A DNA stretch of 64,000 nt from Bradyrhizobium erythrophlei (lineage in GTDB: Bacteria > Pseudomonadota > Alphaproteobacteria > Rhizobiales > Xanthobacteraceae): positions 6,464,501-6,528,500 of the forward strand of contig NZ_LT670849.1 of assembly GCF_900142985.1 (NCBI RefSeq), in the 5' to 3' direction. Within the stretch, counting starts at the first letter, position 1; the number at the start of each line of letters is the position of its first letter. Below the pieces are notes generated by a model. That model had not been told where the DNA came from. It was given only the letters and a program-made list of their open reading frames with translations, and ran no database searches. Shown here piece after piece: positions 38,672-47,748 of the stretch. A program made the translations under genes and the position numbers.

Positions 38672-39866
38672 CTTCGCGCGTCGCATCATAGGCAAACATA
38701 AAGTCCATTCCACGCGAAGCGAATGGTATCAGCGCGCTGAACATCCGGTCACGGATCCAGGCGCCTGTCGCGCTGAACTCGCGCTTGCTGTTGCCATTGC
38801 GCCGGGCGATCGCGACGATATGCTCCACGCGCGTGCGCCTTTCCTCTTCGAAGGCCCTGAAGGTTTCCCCAAGGTCCCGCCGTTCCTGCATCAGGCGGCA
38901 AAGCCGCATCGCATCCTCGAGCGCCAGCGAAGCACCCTGGCCCGCATGCGGGCTTGTCGCGTGCGCGGCATCGCCGATCAGGAGCGTCCGCCCGCGCGAC
39001 CAAACCGGCAGGGTAGCGACATCGAGCGTGTCAGTGACGAGAATGCCTTCGGCATCATGCAGAATACGCGGTATGGGATCGCGCCATCCGGCATGAAAAT
39101 CGAGCAGATGTCGCCGAATGGTCTCCTGGTCCATGGAGCGATGGGCCGCTGCATCGAGACCGCGGGAAGGCTGCGTGCTCCACCACATCGCGCCGCAATG
39201 CGGGTCGGGGCTGCAAAAGCCGTATCCGAAGAAGCCGCTTTGTCCGAAAGTAGCTTCGATCCCCTGTCCCATTGCGCCGCCTTCGATCAGCGATCTCGGA
39301 ATGAATCCGCCAAAACTAATCAATCCGGTATCGAACGGGCGTGGTCCATCGGGCAGCACGTGCTGGCGCACCATCGAGTGCACGCCATCCGCACCGATCA
39401 GAAAATCGCCTTCGCTGCTGCTGCCATCGCTGAAATGCGCGACGATGGGCCGGTCGGCGCGATCCTCGATGCGCGCCAGCCGCTTTTCGAAGCGCAGTTC
39501 GACGTTCTCGCACCAGGCCCTGTTGATGAGCGTTTCGAGCAGGTCCGAGCGGCGCATATTCACCGCTGGCATGCCGAAGCGCTGCTGCATGCTCCGGTTG
39601 ACCGAGCCGAGCTTTCTGCCCGACTTCGAATAGAAGTCAAAGGATTCCGAGATCGAGCCGGTGGCGATCATATCGTCAGCGAGCCCGATCTCGGCCAGCA
39701 CGCGCATGCCGTTGGGGGCGATCTGCAAGCCGCCGCCGATGCCGGCCGAGTAGGGCCATGCCTCGAACAATTCGACATTGAAGCCGGCCCGCTTGAGAAG
39801 AATCGCGGCGGCAGGGCCGGCAATGCCGGCTCCGATGATGAGGGCTTTTGGGGAACGGGTAACCAT
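38622..39866 (-). CDS. FAD-dependent aromatic-ring-type monooxygenase
   Basis: 414-residue flavoprotein of the PHBH/UbiH-like class A group. The FAD dinucleotide motif GAGIAGPAAAILLKRAGF is at residues 12-29, followed by the E of VELFEAW; the second motif GADGVHSMVRQHV is near residue 158 and the third, LLIGDAAHATSPHAGQGASLALEDA, near 292. The substrate is unknown; such enzymes hydroxylate phenolic or similar compounds with NAD(P)H. The start ATG lies 48 bp from a palindromic operator, with a MarR gene divergent beyond it, so it is the likely regulated target. Confidence 0.9.
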   Translation of the reverse strand: MVTRSPKALIIGAGIAGPAAAILLKRAGFNVELFEAWPYSAGIGGGLQIAPNGMRVLAEIGLADDMIATGSISESFDFYSKSGRKLGSVNRSMQQRFGMPAVNMRRSDLLETLINRAWCENVELRFEKRLARIEDRADRPIVAHFSDGSSSEGDFLIGADGVHSMVRQHVLPDGPRPFDTGLISFGGFIPRSLIEGGAMGQGIEATFGQSGFFGYGFCSPDPHCGAMWWSTQPSRGLDAAAHRSMDQETIRRHLLDFHAGWRDPIPRILHDAEGILVTDTLDVATLPVWSRGRTLLIGDAAHATSPHAGQGASLALEDAMRLCRLMQERRDLGETFRAFEEERRTRVEHIVAIARRNGNSKREFSATGAWIRDRMFSALIPFASRGMDFMFAYDATREVTPRPETSGLRDRQAA

Positions 39867-39913
39867 GGCTTGCTCCTGTCGTTGCGGCGAGCTAAGAAGT
39901 CACGGATACTAAT

Positions 39914-39948
39914 TATCTTAGTATCTAAGATACATACCGACTAAGATA
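39914..39948. promoter_or_regulatory. Palindromic MarR-type operator
   Basis: Perfect palindrome TATCTTAG-TAT-CTAAGATA at 39914-39932, plus a further half site CTAAGATA at 39941-39948. It lies in the 93-bp gap between the divergent monooxygenase and MarR genes, as expected for an operator controlling both. Assignment to this MarR protein is inference. Confidence 0.75.
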
Positions 39949-39959
39949 AGAGACCAGCC

Positions 39960-40481
39960 TTGTCAAGGACGAAAGCGCGCGCCGCGTTGCTACAGGAACT
40001 CGAAACCGCGATGCGGAAATCCTCCGCACAGGGGACGTTGTTTGCGCAGGCCGTGGCGGAACATGCCGGAATTTCCAGTTCCGACATGGATTGCATGGAC
40101 TTCCTCAACATGGAGGGCCGGATGACCGCCGGCCGACTCGCAGAACTCACCGGGCTGACGACGGGTGCTATCACCGGCGTGGTCGACCGGATGGAAAAGG
40201 CAGGATTTGTGCGGCGGGAGCGCGACGACAGTGACCGTCGCAAGGTCTTCATCGCGCCGGTCCCGGAACGGCTGGCCGAAATCGGACGCTTCTACGTGCT
40301 CATGCAGCGCGCAATGGAGAAGCTGTCGGACGGTTATACGGATGCTGAATTGAAGTTGCTGCTGCGCTATGCGACCGAGGCCTACCACTCGATCCTGGAG
40401 GCGACCAATCAGCTCAGGGCGATGATGAAGGAGCTGCCGAAGGGAAAGCGCGCCGAGGTCAGGAAACCCCAGCGGCGCTGA
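39960..40481 (+). CDS. MarR-family transcriptional regulator
   Basis: 173 residues if started at TTG 39960; ATG 40011 is the next in-frame choice but would trim the first helix. The winged helix spans about residues 45-110: FLNMEGRMTAGRLAELTGLTTGAITGVVDRMEKAG with the recognition helix, and the wing RRERDDSDRRKVFIAPV. It probably represses the divergent FAD monooxygenase gene and itself through the palindrome immediately upstream, responding to an aromatic ligand. The last 23 bp overlap the end of the convergent polymerase gene. Confidence 0.88.
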   Translation: MSRTKARAALLQELETAMRKSSAQGTLFAQAVAEHAGISSSDMDCMDFLNMEGRMTAGRLAELTGLTTGAITGVVDRMEKAGFVRRERDDSDRRKVFIAPVPERLAEIGRFYVLMQRAMEKLSDGYTDAELKLLLRYATEAYHSILEATNQLRAMMKELPKGKRAEVRKPQRR

Positions 40482-41727
40482 CGCCACGATTGGATCGGGC
40501 TTTATAGGCCTGCGCCGCGGCGAACATGCCCCACATCGTGCCGAGCATCATCCAGAAGTGACGCCAGTGGTCGGTGTCGATCACGAAGGCCTCGCCGGCG
40601 GTGCCGAGAAACGCCGCAAAGATCGCCAGATACAGGCGCTGCCATGGCACCGGTGTCAGCACGTGCCGAAATCCCATCACCATCGTCACCGCGATCAAGG
40701 CCGGATAGCAGATGCCGGAGAGCCAGCCGCCCGACATGAAGGCGTTGAGGTAGGAGTTATGGGTGTCTTCCGGAAAGTAGCTGTGGAATTGCAGCGGGCC
40801 GATGCCGAACGGAAGGTCGAGCGCCATCTCGGCGCCGAGAATATGGCGGCCGAACCGGCCGAAGCGGCCCTCGTCGTAGCTTTGGTCGAAGCTTGCGCGC
40901 TGCTTGAACATGTCGGCGATGGAATCGAATGACAGAAGCGCGGCGATCAGCAGCACCAGCAAAATGGCTGCGAGAAGCGAAGTCGTCACGATCCGTGAAC
41001 GCTGCGCGTGGCTGCGGCTCGTCATGATCATCATGGCGAGCATGAAGGCCGCAGTGATCGCAAGTCCGCCCCAGGCGGCACGCGAGAACGCGAGCAGAAT
41101 CGCCAGCGCCATGATGGTGAAGGCGACGCCGTTGCGGAGCGCCTTGGCAAAATGGTCGGAAACGACGCTCTGCAAGGCAAACAGGGCCGGCAGAATCAGA
41201 AAGGCGCCGATCACGTTCGGATCCTTGAACGTGCCACGGGCGCGTCCGTAGAGCGTGAGCAGGTCGTGCCCGCCGGGGACGAGATTGAGGTAACCCGCAA
41301 TGGCCGAAACGGATGCGATCATCGCGCCGACGACGAGGCCGCGGCGAAGCATGTCGAGGCGCGCCAGCGTGTCTTCCGAGATCACCATGGCGAAGAACAT
41401 CACGGTAATTGCCATGTACCAGGACGTGGCAATCCAGCTTGCGACCTCCGGCTTGTCGTAGAATGGAATGGCGCCGATGCTGTAGCCGATATTGATCAGA
41501 ACAAGCAGAAGAAGCAGTGGCGCCAGCACGAGCCGCAGGCGCAAGCCGGTGGCGCAGAACAGCACCGCCGCGCCGAGCGTCATGATCTCGTAGGGGCTCG
41601 GTTCGATGAACACGATGGCGCCGGAAGCGCCAACCAGCCACACCAGCGCGCGCTGGAACGACAATAGGCGCGGCGGTGCCGTTAGTGCGGCAGGAGGCCC
41701 GGCGAGCGCCGTGTACGCCATCGACAT
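40459..41727 (-). CDS. O-antigen ligase/polymerase (Wzy_C) family membrane protein
   Basis: 422 residues with about ten to twelve hydrophobic segments. The Wzy_C-type features are RARGTFKDPNVIGAFLILPALF (about 165-186), a following helix pair, the periplasmic loop with SYDEGRFGRFGRH and the DTHNSYLNAFMSGGWLSG motif at about 324-341. By position it is the probable polymerase of the polysaccharide assembled by the neighbouring genes, acting on lipid-linked repeats at the periplasmic face. It lies 45 bp after the initiating transferase gene on the same strand and is the last gene of the Wza-GT4-transferase-polymerase run. Confidence 0.87.
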   Translation of the reverse strand: MSMAYTALAGPPAALTAPPRLLSFQRALVWLVGASGAIVFIEPSPYEIMTLGAAVLFCATGLRLRLVLAPLLLLLVLINIGYSIGAIPFYDKPEVASWIATSWYMAITVMFFAMVISEDTLARLDMLRRGLVVGAMIASVSAIAGYLNLVPGGHDLLTLYGRARGTFKDPNVIGAFLILPALFALQSVVSDHFAKALRNGVAFTIMALAILLAFSRAAWGGLAITAAFMLAMMIMTSRSHAQRSRIVTTSLLAAILLVLLIAALLSFDSIADMFKQRASFDQSYDEGRFGRFGRHILGAEMALDLPFGIGPLQFHSYFPEDTHNSYLNAFMSGGWLSGICYPALIAVTMVMGFRHVLTPVPWQRLYLAIFAAFLGTAGEAFVIDTDHWRHFWMMLGTMWGMFAAAQAYKARSNRGVSAAGVS

Positions 41728-41772
41728 GTCAGATACTCAAACTCACGCAACTCACGCGCAGAGGGCGCCGCA

Positions 41773-43317
41773 TCAATAGGCGTTGTCGTTCTTCGTCAGC
41801 AGAGCCAAAGGCGTCTTGAACAGAATGACGAGGTCGAACAGCACCGACCAGTTCTCGATGTAATACAGGTCGAACTCGACGCGCTTCTGGATCTTTTCCT
41901 CGTTGTCGATCTCGCCGCGCCAGCCGTTGATCTGCGCCCAGCCGGTGATGCCGGGCTTGACACGGTGGCGCGCGAAATAGCCGTCGACCGCCTCGTCGAA
42001 CAGCTGGTTCTGCAACTTGCCTTGCACCGCATGCGGACGGGGCCCGACCAGCGAAAGATTGCTCTTGAACACCACGTTGAAGAGTTGCGGCAATTCGTCG
42101 AGGCTGGTCTTGCGGATGAAGCGGCCAACACGGGTGACACGTTTGTCGTTCTTGGTGACGACCTTGGAGGCCAGCGGGTCGGCCTGATCATGATAGAGCG
42201 AACGGAACTTGAAGACGTCGATGCGTTCGTTGTTGAAACCGAAACGCTTCTGACGGAACAGCACGGGGCCCGGACTGTCGAGTTTGACCGCCAGCGCAAC
42301 CAGCGCCATCACCGGCGCGGCGAGCACAAGCACGATCGCGCCAACGAAGTGGTCGAACATCCACTTCATCACCAGATCCCAGTCGGTGATCGGCGCCTCG
42401 AACACGTCCAGCGTCGGCACTTTGCCGATGTACGAATAGGAGCGGGGACGGAAGCGGAGCTTGTTGGTATGTGCCGACAATCGGATATCGACCGGGAGCA
42501 CCCACAGCTTCTTCAGCATTTCGAGAATGCGAGTTTCCGCTGAAATGGGAAGGGCGAACAGCACAAGATCGATGCGGGTACGCCGGGCGAATTCGACGAT
42601 GTCGTCGATCTTGCCGAGTTTCGATTTGCCGGCGCAGGTGTCGAGCGCACGATTGTCGTTGCGGTCGTCGAATACGCCGAGCACGTCGATATCGGAATCG
42701 ACTTGCCCATCGAGTGTTTTGATCAGCATCTCGCCGTTTTCGTCGGAGCCGACGACGATGGTGCGCCGGTCGAGCCGGCCCTGGCGGGCCCAATAGCGGA
42801 CCAGCCAGCGCAGCAGCAGGCGCGACGAGATTAGTACCGCAAGGCCGACGAAGAAGAACGCCGAAAGCCAGAGCCGCGAAATCTCGCCACCGAGCTTGGC
42901 AAAGAAGGAAACGCTGATGAACAGCAGGAAGACGAACGCCCACGATGAGATCATTCGCGTCATCTGGCGAAGCTGGCCGCGGAATATCTGGACGTCGTAG
43001 ATGTCGGCGGCCTGGAAACAGATCACGGCCGCAAGCGTCATCATCAGGATGGCGCCAATGTATTCCCAGTGAAAACCGGAGAGCGGTGCGACGTAACCCA
43101 GATAGAGTACGATTCCGATGAAGCTCAGCGAGATAAAATCCGCGAGGCGCACGACGCCTGCGATCACGATCGGCGAATAGGCGCGGCGTACCTTCTGACT
43201 GGCGACGACGAGCGCGGCCTGCGAAAGCCGGCGTCGGCGTTCGAGCGGCGGAGCGCCTGCGGCTACCGAGGCCGCGGCGGCGGCATTCAACATCGAGCGT
43301 GCATTAACCGGTTCCAC
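41773..43317 (-). CDS. Undecaprenyl-phosphate hexose-1-phosphate transferase (initiating enzyme)
   Basis: 514 residues (GTG 43317; ATG 43293 is an alternative). Architecture of the WcaJ/PssY/HfsE type: about four N-terminal helices (residues 50-180), a CoA_binding_3 Rossmann region ([15 protein letters not shown], about 205), then the bacterial sugar transferase domain from about 320: helix [39 protein letters not shown] segment, [21 protein letters not shown] and [16 protein letters not shown]. It transfers hexose-1-P (usually Glc) from UDP-sugar to undecaprenyl phosphate, starting the repeat unit. It resembles initiating enzymes of holdfast/UPP loci. Confidence 0.92.
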   Translation of the reverse strand: MEPVNARSMLNAAAAASVAAGAPPLERRRRLSQAALVVASQKVRRAYSPIVIAGVVRLADFISLSFIGIVLYLGYVAPLSGFHWEYIGAILMMTLAAVICFQAADIYDVQIFRGQLRQMTRMISSWAFVFLLFISVSFFAKLGGEISRLWLSAFFFVGLAVLISSRLLLRWLVRYWARQGRLDRRTIVVGSDENGEMLIKTLDGQVDSDIDVLGVFDDRNDNRALDTCAGKSKLGKIDDIVEFARRTRIDLVLFALPISAETRILEMLKKLWVLPVDIRLSAHTNKLRFRPRSYSYIGKVPTLDVFEAPITDWDLVMKWMFDHFVGAIVLVLAAPVMALVALAVKLDSPGPVLFRQKRFGFNNERIDVFKFRSLYHDQADPLASKVVTKNDKRVTRVGRFIRKTSLDELPQLFNVVFKSNLSLVGPRPHAVQGKLQNQLFDEAVDGYFARHRVKPGITGWAQINGWRGEIDNEEKIQKRVEFDLYYIENWSVLFDLVILFKTPLALLTKNDNAY

Positions 43318-43436
43318 TGTCGTTCAACCCATTCTGGTCGCAATGCATATAATAAGCGGGCGCGTGCTGCGCCTAAATCCCAAGTCTTCGGATTAGATGA
43401 GAAATCGCAAGAAACGGTTATCGGCGTAAGGAATGG

Positions 43437-44573
43437 TTAACGCCGGGCAAAGGCTTCGCCGTAGCTTGCAAGAACGCCCTGCACCATCGCCTTTTGCGAA
43501 AAGTGCATGAAGATACGTTCGCGAAGCGTCTTGGCGCGCTCGGTGGCGGCTGCCGTATCGTCGAGCGCGGCTTCGATCGCATCCGCCATTGCGCCGGCGG
43601 AATTCGGCGCAAACAGCGCCTCCCGATGCGGCCCGAAGATTTCGGGGATGCCGCCGACATTGGCCGCGATCATGGGAATTCCGGCGGCGGCAGCCTCGAT
43701 CACGACATAAGGCATCGAATCGCCACGCGAAGGAACGACGAGAAGTTTTCCTTTCGAGAAACCGAGGCGCGCCTTGACGTGGCCGATGAATCGCACCGCT
43801 TCGTTGAGGCCGAATTTTGCGACCTGCGCTTTCAGGGTGTTGAGCTCTTCGCCATCACCACCGAGCGTCAGCGTCACAGGCCGGCCATCGGCGCGCAGCC
43901 GTGCCACCGCATCGATCAGGAGGTCGGCGCCCTTGATGTGCCTGAATTCGCCGACGTAGGCGACGTCGGTAGCGTCTGGTGCCAGCGTTACGGCATCGAA
44001 CTCCTCGGCGGTGACGCCGTTGAAGACGCAACGCACCAGTCCCGTCGCCGGTATGCCGATTGTGCGCTGATAGGTGTCGCGGGCGAACGCGCTTTCAAAC
44101 AGAAAGAGCTCGGTGTTGTCCATGAGCGCGCGTTCCAGCCGGCTATAGAAGGCGCCTCGCCAGGTGTTCAACGGGTAGTGCAACGAGCCGCCATGCGGGG
44201 TGTAGACGCGGATGAAGCGCTTTGATCGGCCGCGCATGCGGATGAATGCGCCGGCCTTGGCGCCGTGCCCATGCACCACGTCAGGCTTCAGCCGCGCGAC
44301 CAGGTACATGAAGCGCGCCCAGACCAGGGCGTCGGCGAGATGAGGCTCGCGATGGATCGCGAGACGCCGGACGCCGAGCTTGAGCCGTGGCGCGATCTCG
44401 GCGAAAGCCGCGTTGGCGCGCTCGCCGCCGGTCAGGCTGTCGGCGATAATGCCGACGTGGTGACCGGCATTGATCTGGCCATTGGCGAGATCGAGGATGT
44501 GGCGGATGATTCCGCCGACTGGCGCGCGCACCGCGTGGACTATGCGAAGGGGCCGGTTGGCTATCTCCGACAT
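43437..44573 (-). CDS. Glycosyltransferase family 4
   Basis: 378-residue GT-B fold enzyme. The N-terminal acceptor domain contains VHAVRAPVGGIIRHILDLA and the DVVHGHGAKAGAFIR motif (about residue 95-110); the C-terminal donor domain contains YVGEFRHIKGADLLIDA (about 210-226), LTLGGDGEEL and the E-x7-E region VVPSRGDSMPYVVIEAAAAGIP with a GGIPEI loop. It adds a sugar to the lipid-linked intermediate on the cytosolic face. It starts 3 bp after the export lipoprotein gene and is surely cotranscribed with it; the initiating transferase follows after 119 bp. Confidence 0.92.
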   Translation of the reverse strand: MSEIANRPLRIVHAVRAPVGGIIRHILDLANGQINAGHHVGIIADSLTGGERANAAFAEIAPRLKLGVRRLAIHREPHLADALVWARFMYLVARLKPDVVHGHGAKAGAFIRMRGRSKRFIRVYTPHGGSLHYPLNTWRGAFYSRLERALMDNTELFLFESAFARDTYQRTIGIPATGLVRCVFNGVTAEEFDAVTLAPDATDVAYVGEFRHIKGADLLIDAVARLRADGRPVTLTLGGDGEELNTLKAQVAKFGLNEAVRFIGHVKARLGFSKGKLLVVPSRGDSMPYVVIEAAAAGIPMIAANVGGIPEIFGPHREALFAPNSAGAMADAIEAALDDTAAATERAKTLRERIFMHFSQKAMVQGVLASYGEAFARR

Positions 44574-44576
44574 GCG

Positions 44577-45323
44577 CTAGAACCAGCGTTCGCCGACGAG
44601 GATGGTATCGCCGGGGCTGATGGCGGTGCCGAGCGGGACGATACCGCGGCCGGCGTTGTGGGTCAGCGTGACGCTGTCGCGTTTGGCGCGGGGCGAGAAG
44701 CCGCCGGCAATCGCGACCGCGCTTTCGACGCTCATGTTCGGCACATACGGATATTGCCCGGGGGCTGCGACCTCGCCGAGGATGAAGAACGGCCGGTAGG
44801 TTTCGACTTCGACCGCGACCGAAGGCTCGCGGATATAGCCGTTGCGCAAGCGGGCCGAAATGTCGGCGGCGAGGCCCGCCGGCGTTTTGCCGCGCGCGGC
44901 GACCGCGCCGATCAACGGCATGGTGATCGCGCCGCCGGCATCGATGGCGTAGGTGTTGGTGAGGCCTTCCTGGCCGTAGACGACGACGCGGAGCTTGTCG
45001 CCGGCATCGAGGTGATAGGGCGCATCATGCGTGGCCGCGACGGGAGCCGCGGCATAGGCGTTGGCGACCACGGCGGGCGTGCTTGCGACCGCTGTCGATG
45101 CGTAAGTCGCGCGCGGCGAAGTGGCATAGTTGGCGCGAATAGCGCTGACAGCGCCGCCGGAATCGCTTGAGGCAACCGGATAAGAGGTTTGCGCGGTCTG
45201 GCCGTAGGCGAGGGTATCGAGGTCGTTGCGCGGCGCCATCGCGACCTGCTGGCCCGTCTGCATGCAGCCCGCAAGCGCAAGCGCGGCCATCAAACCGGCA
45301 ATTTGGGCGCGAACGCCTCGCAT
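44577..45323 (-). CDS. Polysaccharide export lipoprotein (Wza/GumB family)
   Basis: 248 residues from ATG 45321-45323 (GGTGGG upstream; the frame also allows GTG/TTG starts up to 45341). A lipoprotein signal ends at LMAALALAGC (Cys about 20). A long Ala/Ser/Thr-rich linker (about 25-105) precedes the poly-export domain: PYHLDAGDKLRVVVYGQEG and VDAGG-type sheet with ITMPLIGAV (about 110-150), then a SLBB domain (FFILGEVAAPGQYPYVPNM, about 180-198). It is shorter than E. coli Wza and probably lacks the C-terminal outer-membrane helix, like GumB. It forms the outer-membrane side of the export channel; divergent from the Wzz gene. Confidence 0.9.
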   Translation of the reverse strand: MRGVRAQIAGLMAALALAGCMQTGQQVAMAPRNDLDTLAYGQTAQTSYPVASSDSGGAVSAIRANYATSPRATYASTAVASTPAVVANAYAAAPVAATHDAPYHLDAGDKLRVVVYGQEGLTNTYAIDAGGAITMPLIGAVAARGKTPAGLAADISARLRNGYIREPSVAVEVETYRPFFILGEVAAPGQYPYVPNMSVESAVAIAGGFSPRAKRDSVTLTHNAGRGIVPLGTAISPGDTILVGERWF

Positions 45324-45341
45324 CGAAAAACCCACCGTCAA

Positions 45342-45507
45342 ATTCTTGATTCCGATTAAGGGCTTTCATGGTTAACAAAACATGACGACAGCGGGTCCGC
45401 GATTCCTGCGAAAGGCGTCAAAGACGCCAAATTAACCCAGCGGCAACCTTAATTGAGTGTAATCGCGCCACATGGGTAGAGTCGTGGCGTCCCGCGGGGA
45501 GTGAGCG
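45342..45507. promoter_or_regulatory. Divergent promoter region of the polysaccharide cluster
   Basis: 166 bp between the export lipoprotein and Wzz genes, AT-rich with several TTAA words (45355, 45372, 45431, 45448). None of the pairs has the 7-bp spacing of a CtrA site. It must contain promoters for both wings of the cluster; I cannot place the -35/-10 boxes with confidence. The Wzz ribosome binding site is GGGGAGTGAGCG before 45508. Confidence 0.45.
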
Positions 45508-47733
45508 ATGCGTTTAGCGTTCTGGCGTTCGGGGAAGGCTGAGGCCGAGGCGGCCGAGGTGGCCACCCCCCAAATTACGCCGGCCGCGGAGCGGCCGGTG
45601 TCCGCGCAAATCGGCGAACTCGATTTTCTGGCGATCGGCCAGGCGATCGGGCGCAAGCGCAGCTGGATTATCCTGCCGACGTTGCTTGCAGCCGCGCTCT
45701 CGATTACGGCGGTGAATCTGATCACTCCGCGATACAAGTCCGAGGTGCGGATCCTCATCGACGGTCGGGAAAACGTCTTCCTGCGTCCCAATGGCGAGCG
45801 GAACGACGATCGTAACTCGCTCGATGCGGAAGCCGTTACCAGCCAGGTTCAGCTCTTGCTGTCGCGGGATCTCGCGCGCGAGGTAATCAAGAAGAACAAG
45901 CTCGCCGAACTCCCCGAATTCGATCCGGTACTGCGGGGCTTTTCTCCGCTGAAATCGCTGCTCGCCTTGATCGGGATTGGCCGCGATCCGATCTCGCTGA
46001 CGCCGGAAGAACGGGTGCTGGACGCCTATTACGAACGCTTCACCGCCTATGCGGTCGACAAATCGCGCGTCGTCGTCATCGAATTTCAGTCGCGCGACCC
46101 CGATCTCGCGGCGCAGGTCGCCAATTCGATCGCCGACGGTTATCTGGTGTTTCAGCAGGGCGCCCGACGCGAGCAGGCGAGGTCGGCCGGGCAGTGGCTG
46201 GCCGGCGAAATCGAAAGCCTGCGCAAGAAGGTGGCGGAGGCCGAAGCACGCGTCGAGGATTTCCGCTCCAAGTCGAGCCTCTTTGTCGGCACCAACAACA
46301 CCACGCTCTCCAACCAGCAGATGGGCGAGCTGAACACCCAGTTGAATAACGCGCGCGCACTGAAGTCCGACGCCGAGTCCAAAGCGCGCCTGATTCGGGA
46401 AATGCTGCAAACCGGCAGGCCGATCGAAGCCTCCGAGGTTTTGAATTCGGAGTTGATCCGCCGCTTGAGCGAACAGCGCGTGACGCTGCGCGCGCAACTG
46501 GCCGAACAATCGTCGACGTTGCTCGACAATCATCCGAGGATCAAGGAGATCAAGGCCCAGCTTGCCGATCTCGACCGGCAAATACGCGACGAAGCCAGCA
46601 AGATCTCGCGCTCTCTGGACAATGATGCGCGGATTGCAGGCGGCCGGGTCGAGGACGCGAGCGCCAGTCTTGAGCAGGTGAAGAAGCAGGCGAGCTCGAC
46701 CAATGGCCAGGACGTGCAGCTCCGCGCGCTCGAGCGCGAAGCCAAGGCGCAGCGCGATCTGCTTGAATCCTATTTGGCCAAGTACCGCGAGGCGACCACC
46801 CGTGAAAATATCGACGCGGCACCAGCAGACGGCCGGATCATTTCCCGCGCCAGCGTATCCAACACGCCAGCCTATCCCAAGAAGCTTCCGATCGTGCTGA
46901 TTGCGACGCTGGCGACACTGATGTTGTCGACCGGATTGATCGTCACCGGCGAGCTGCTGCGCATGACAATCCCGCGCGCGACGGCCGCGTTCGTGTCGGC
47001 TCCGGCGCCGATGCGCGCATCGGCAATGACAAGCGTCGTTGTCGCGCCCGTTGAACCGAAGTTCGCTGCCGCCGAAGAGCCTTCCGTGCATCCCGTTGCG
47101 GTGCCGCTCGCACCCGAGATCGAACCCGAGTTGGGCGAAGTCGAGCAACTCGCCGAAACGCTGCTTGCGGCAGCGGGGGCAGCTCGCAAGGTTACGATCC
47201 TCGGCACCGCCTCGAGCGGAAGCATTACGCTTACCGCGCTGACCATCGCGCGACTGGCCGCTCGCAAGGCAAGGGTGATTGTGGTCGATCTGGCGGGAGC
47301 CTCGCCGACCTTCGCGGCGGTGTCGGCGGATCCCAATGCGCCGGGATTGGCGGAATTGATGCACGGCGAAGCGTCGTTTACCCAGATCATTACCAAGGAT
47401 CGCCTGTCGCGGGTGCATCTTGTCAGTGCCGGACGGCCCGGCTCCGATCGCGCCCTTTTGCAATCGCCGCGACTTGGCCTTGCCATCGATGCGTTGCTGA
47501 AGGTCTATGATCACGTCCTGCTCGATGCAGGCAGCGCCTCAGACTTGCCAGCCGAGCTTTTGACGGCACAGGCACGCGCGGTGGTGGTGCCGGATGCCTC
47601 GATGGCTTCGGATGCGCGCGAACTGATGTGCGAGGAACTCAGGGCGGTAGGGTTCAGCGTCGTCACGATGCTGAGCAAGCCGGTCCTGCCATCGGACGCG
47701 GTCGAGCCCGCGCCGCGCGTCGTGGCGGCCTAG
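45508..47733 (+). CDS. Polysaccharide co-polymerase (Wzz) with degenerate BY-kinase-like domain
   Basis: 741 residues. Wzz domain: first helix at about 52-73 (WIILPTLLAAALSITAVNLIT), a large periplasmic region with coiled coils (about 210-440; LRKKVAEAEARVEDFRSKS), the GNVR-like stretch before the second helix at about 462-485. Then a Pro/Ala/Glu-rich linker and a Rossmann-like ATPase domain (about 555-735) like the BY-kinases CpsD/ExoP. Its P-loop position reads ILGTASSGSITLTAL with no GKS/T lysine, the next strand is VIVVDLAGASP, and no C-terminal Tyr cluster exists, so it is probably not a kinase. It sets chain length and links polymerase to the export channel. Confidence 0.88.
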   Translation: MRLAFWRSGKAEAEAAEVATPQITPAAERPVSAQIGELDFLAIGQAIGRKRSWIILPTLLAAALSITAVNLITPRYKSEVRILIDGRENVFLRPNGERNDDRNSLDAEAVTSQVQLLLSRDLAREVIKKNKLAELPEFDPVLRGFSPLKSLLALIGIGRDPISLTPEERVLDAYYERFTAYAVDKSRVVVIEFQSRDPDLAAQVANSIADGYLVFQQGARREQARSAGQWLAGEIESLRKKVAEAEARVEDFRSKSSLFVGTNNTTLSNQQMGELNTQLNNARALKSDAESKARLIREMLQTGRPIEASEVLNSELIRRLSEQRVTLRAQLAEQSSTLLDNHPRIKEIKAQLADLDRQIRDEASKISRSLDNDARIAGGRVEDASASLEQVKKQASSTNGQDVQLRALEREAKAQRDLLESYLAKYREATTRENIDAAPADGRIISRASVSNTPAYPKKLPIVLIATLATLMLSTGLIVTGELLRMTIPRATAAFVSAPAPMRASAMTSVVVAPVEPKFAAAEEPSVHPVAVPLAPEIEPELGEVEQLAETLLAAAGAARKVTILGTASSGSITLTALTIARLAARKARVIVVDLAGASPTFAAVSADPNAPGLAELMHGEASFTQIITKDRLSRVHLVSAGRPGSDRALLQSPRLGLAIDALLKVYDHVLLDAGSASDLPAELLTAQARAVVVPDASMASDARELMCEELRAVGFSVVTMLSKPVLPSDAVEPAPRVVAA

Positions 47734-47748
47734 TTCTTTCTCAGAGTC

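Noticed and set aside
45355..45460. CtrA boxes in the polysaccharide divergent promoter
   Set aside because: TTAA words are present but none is spaced by 7 bp.
45514..47514. 666-codon minus-strand frame opposite the Wzz gene
   Set aside because: Antisense shadow of an unmistakable coding region.
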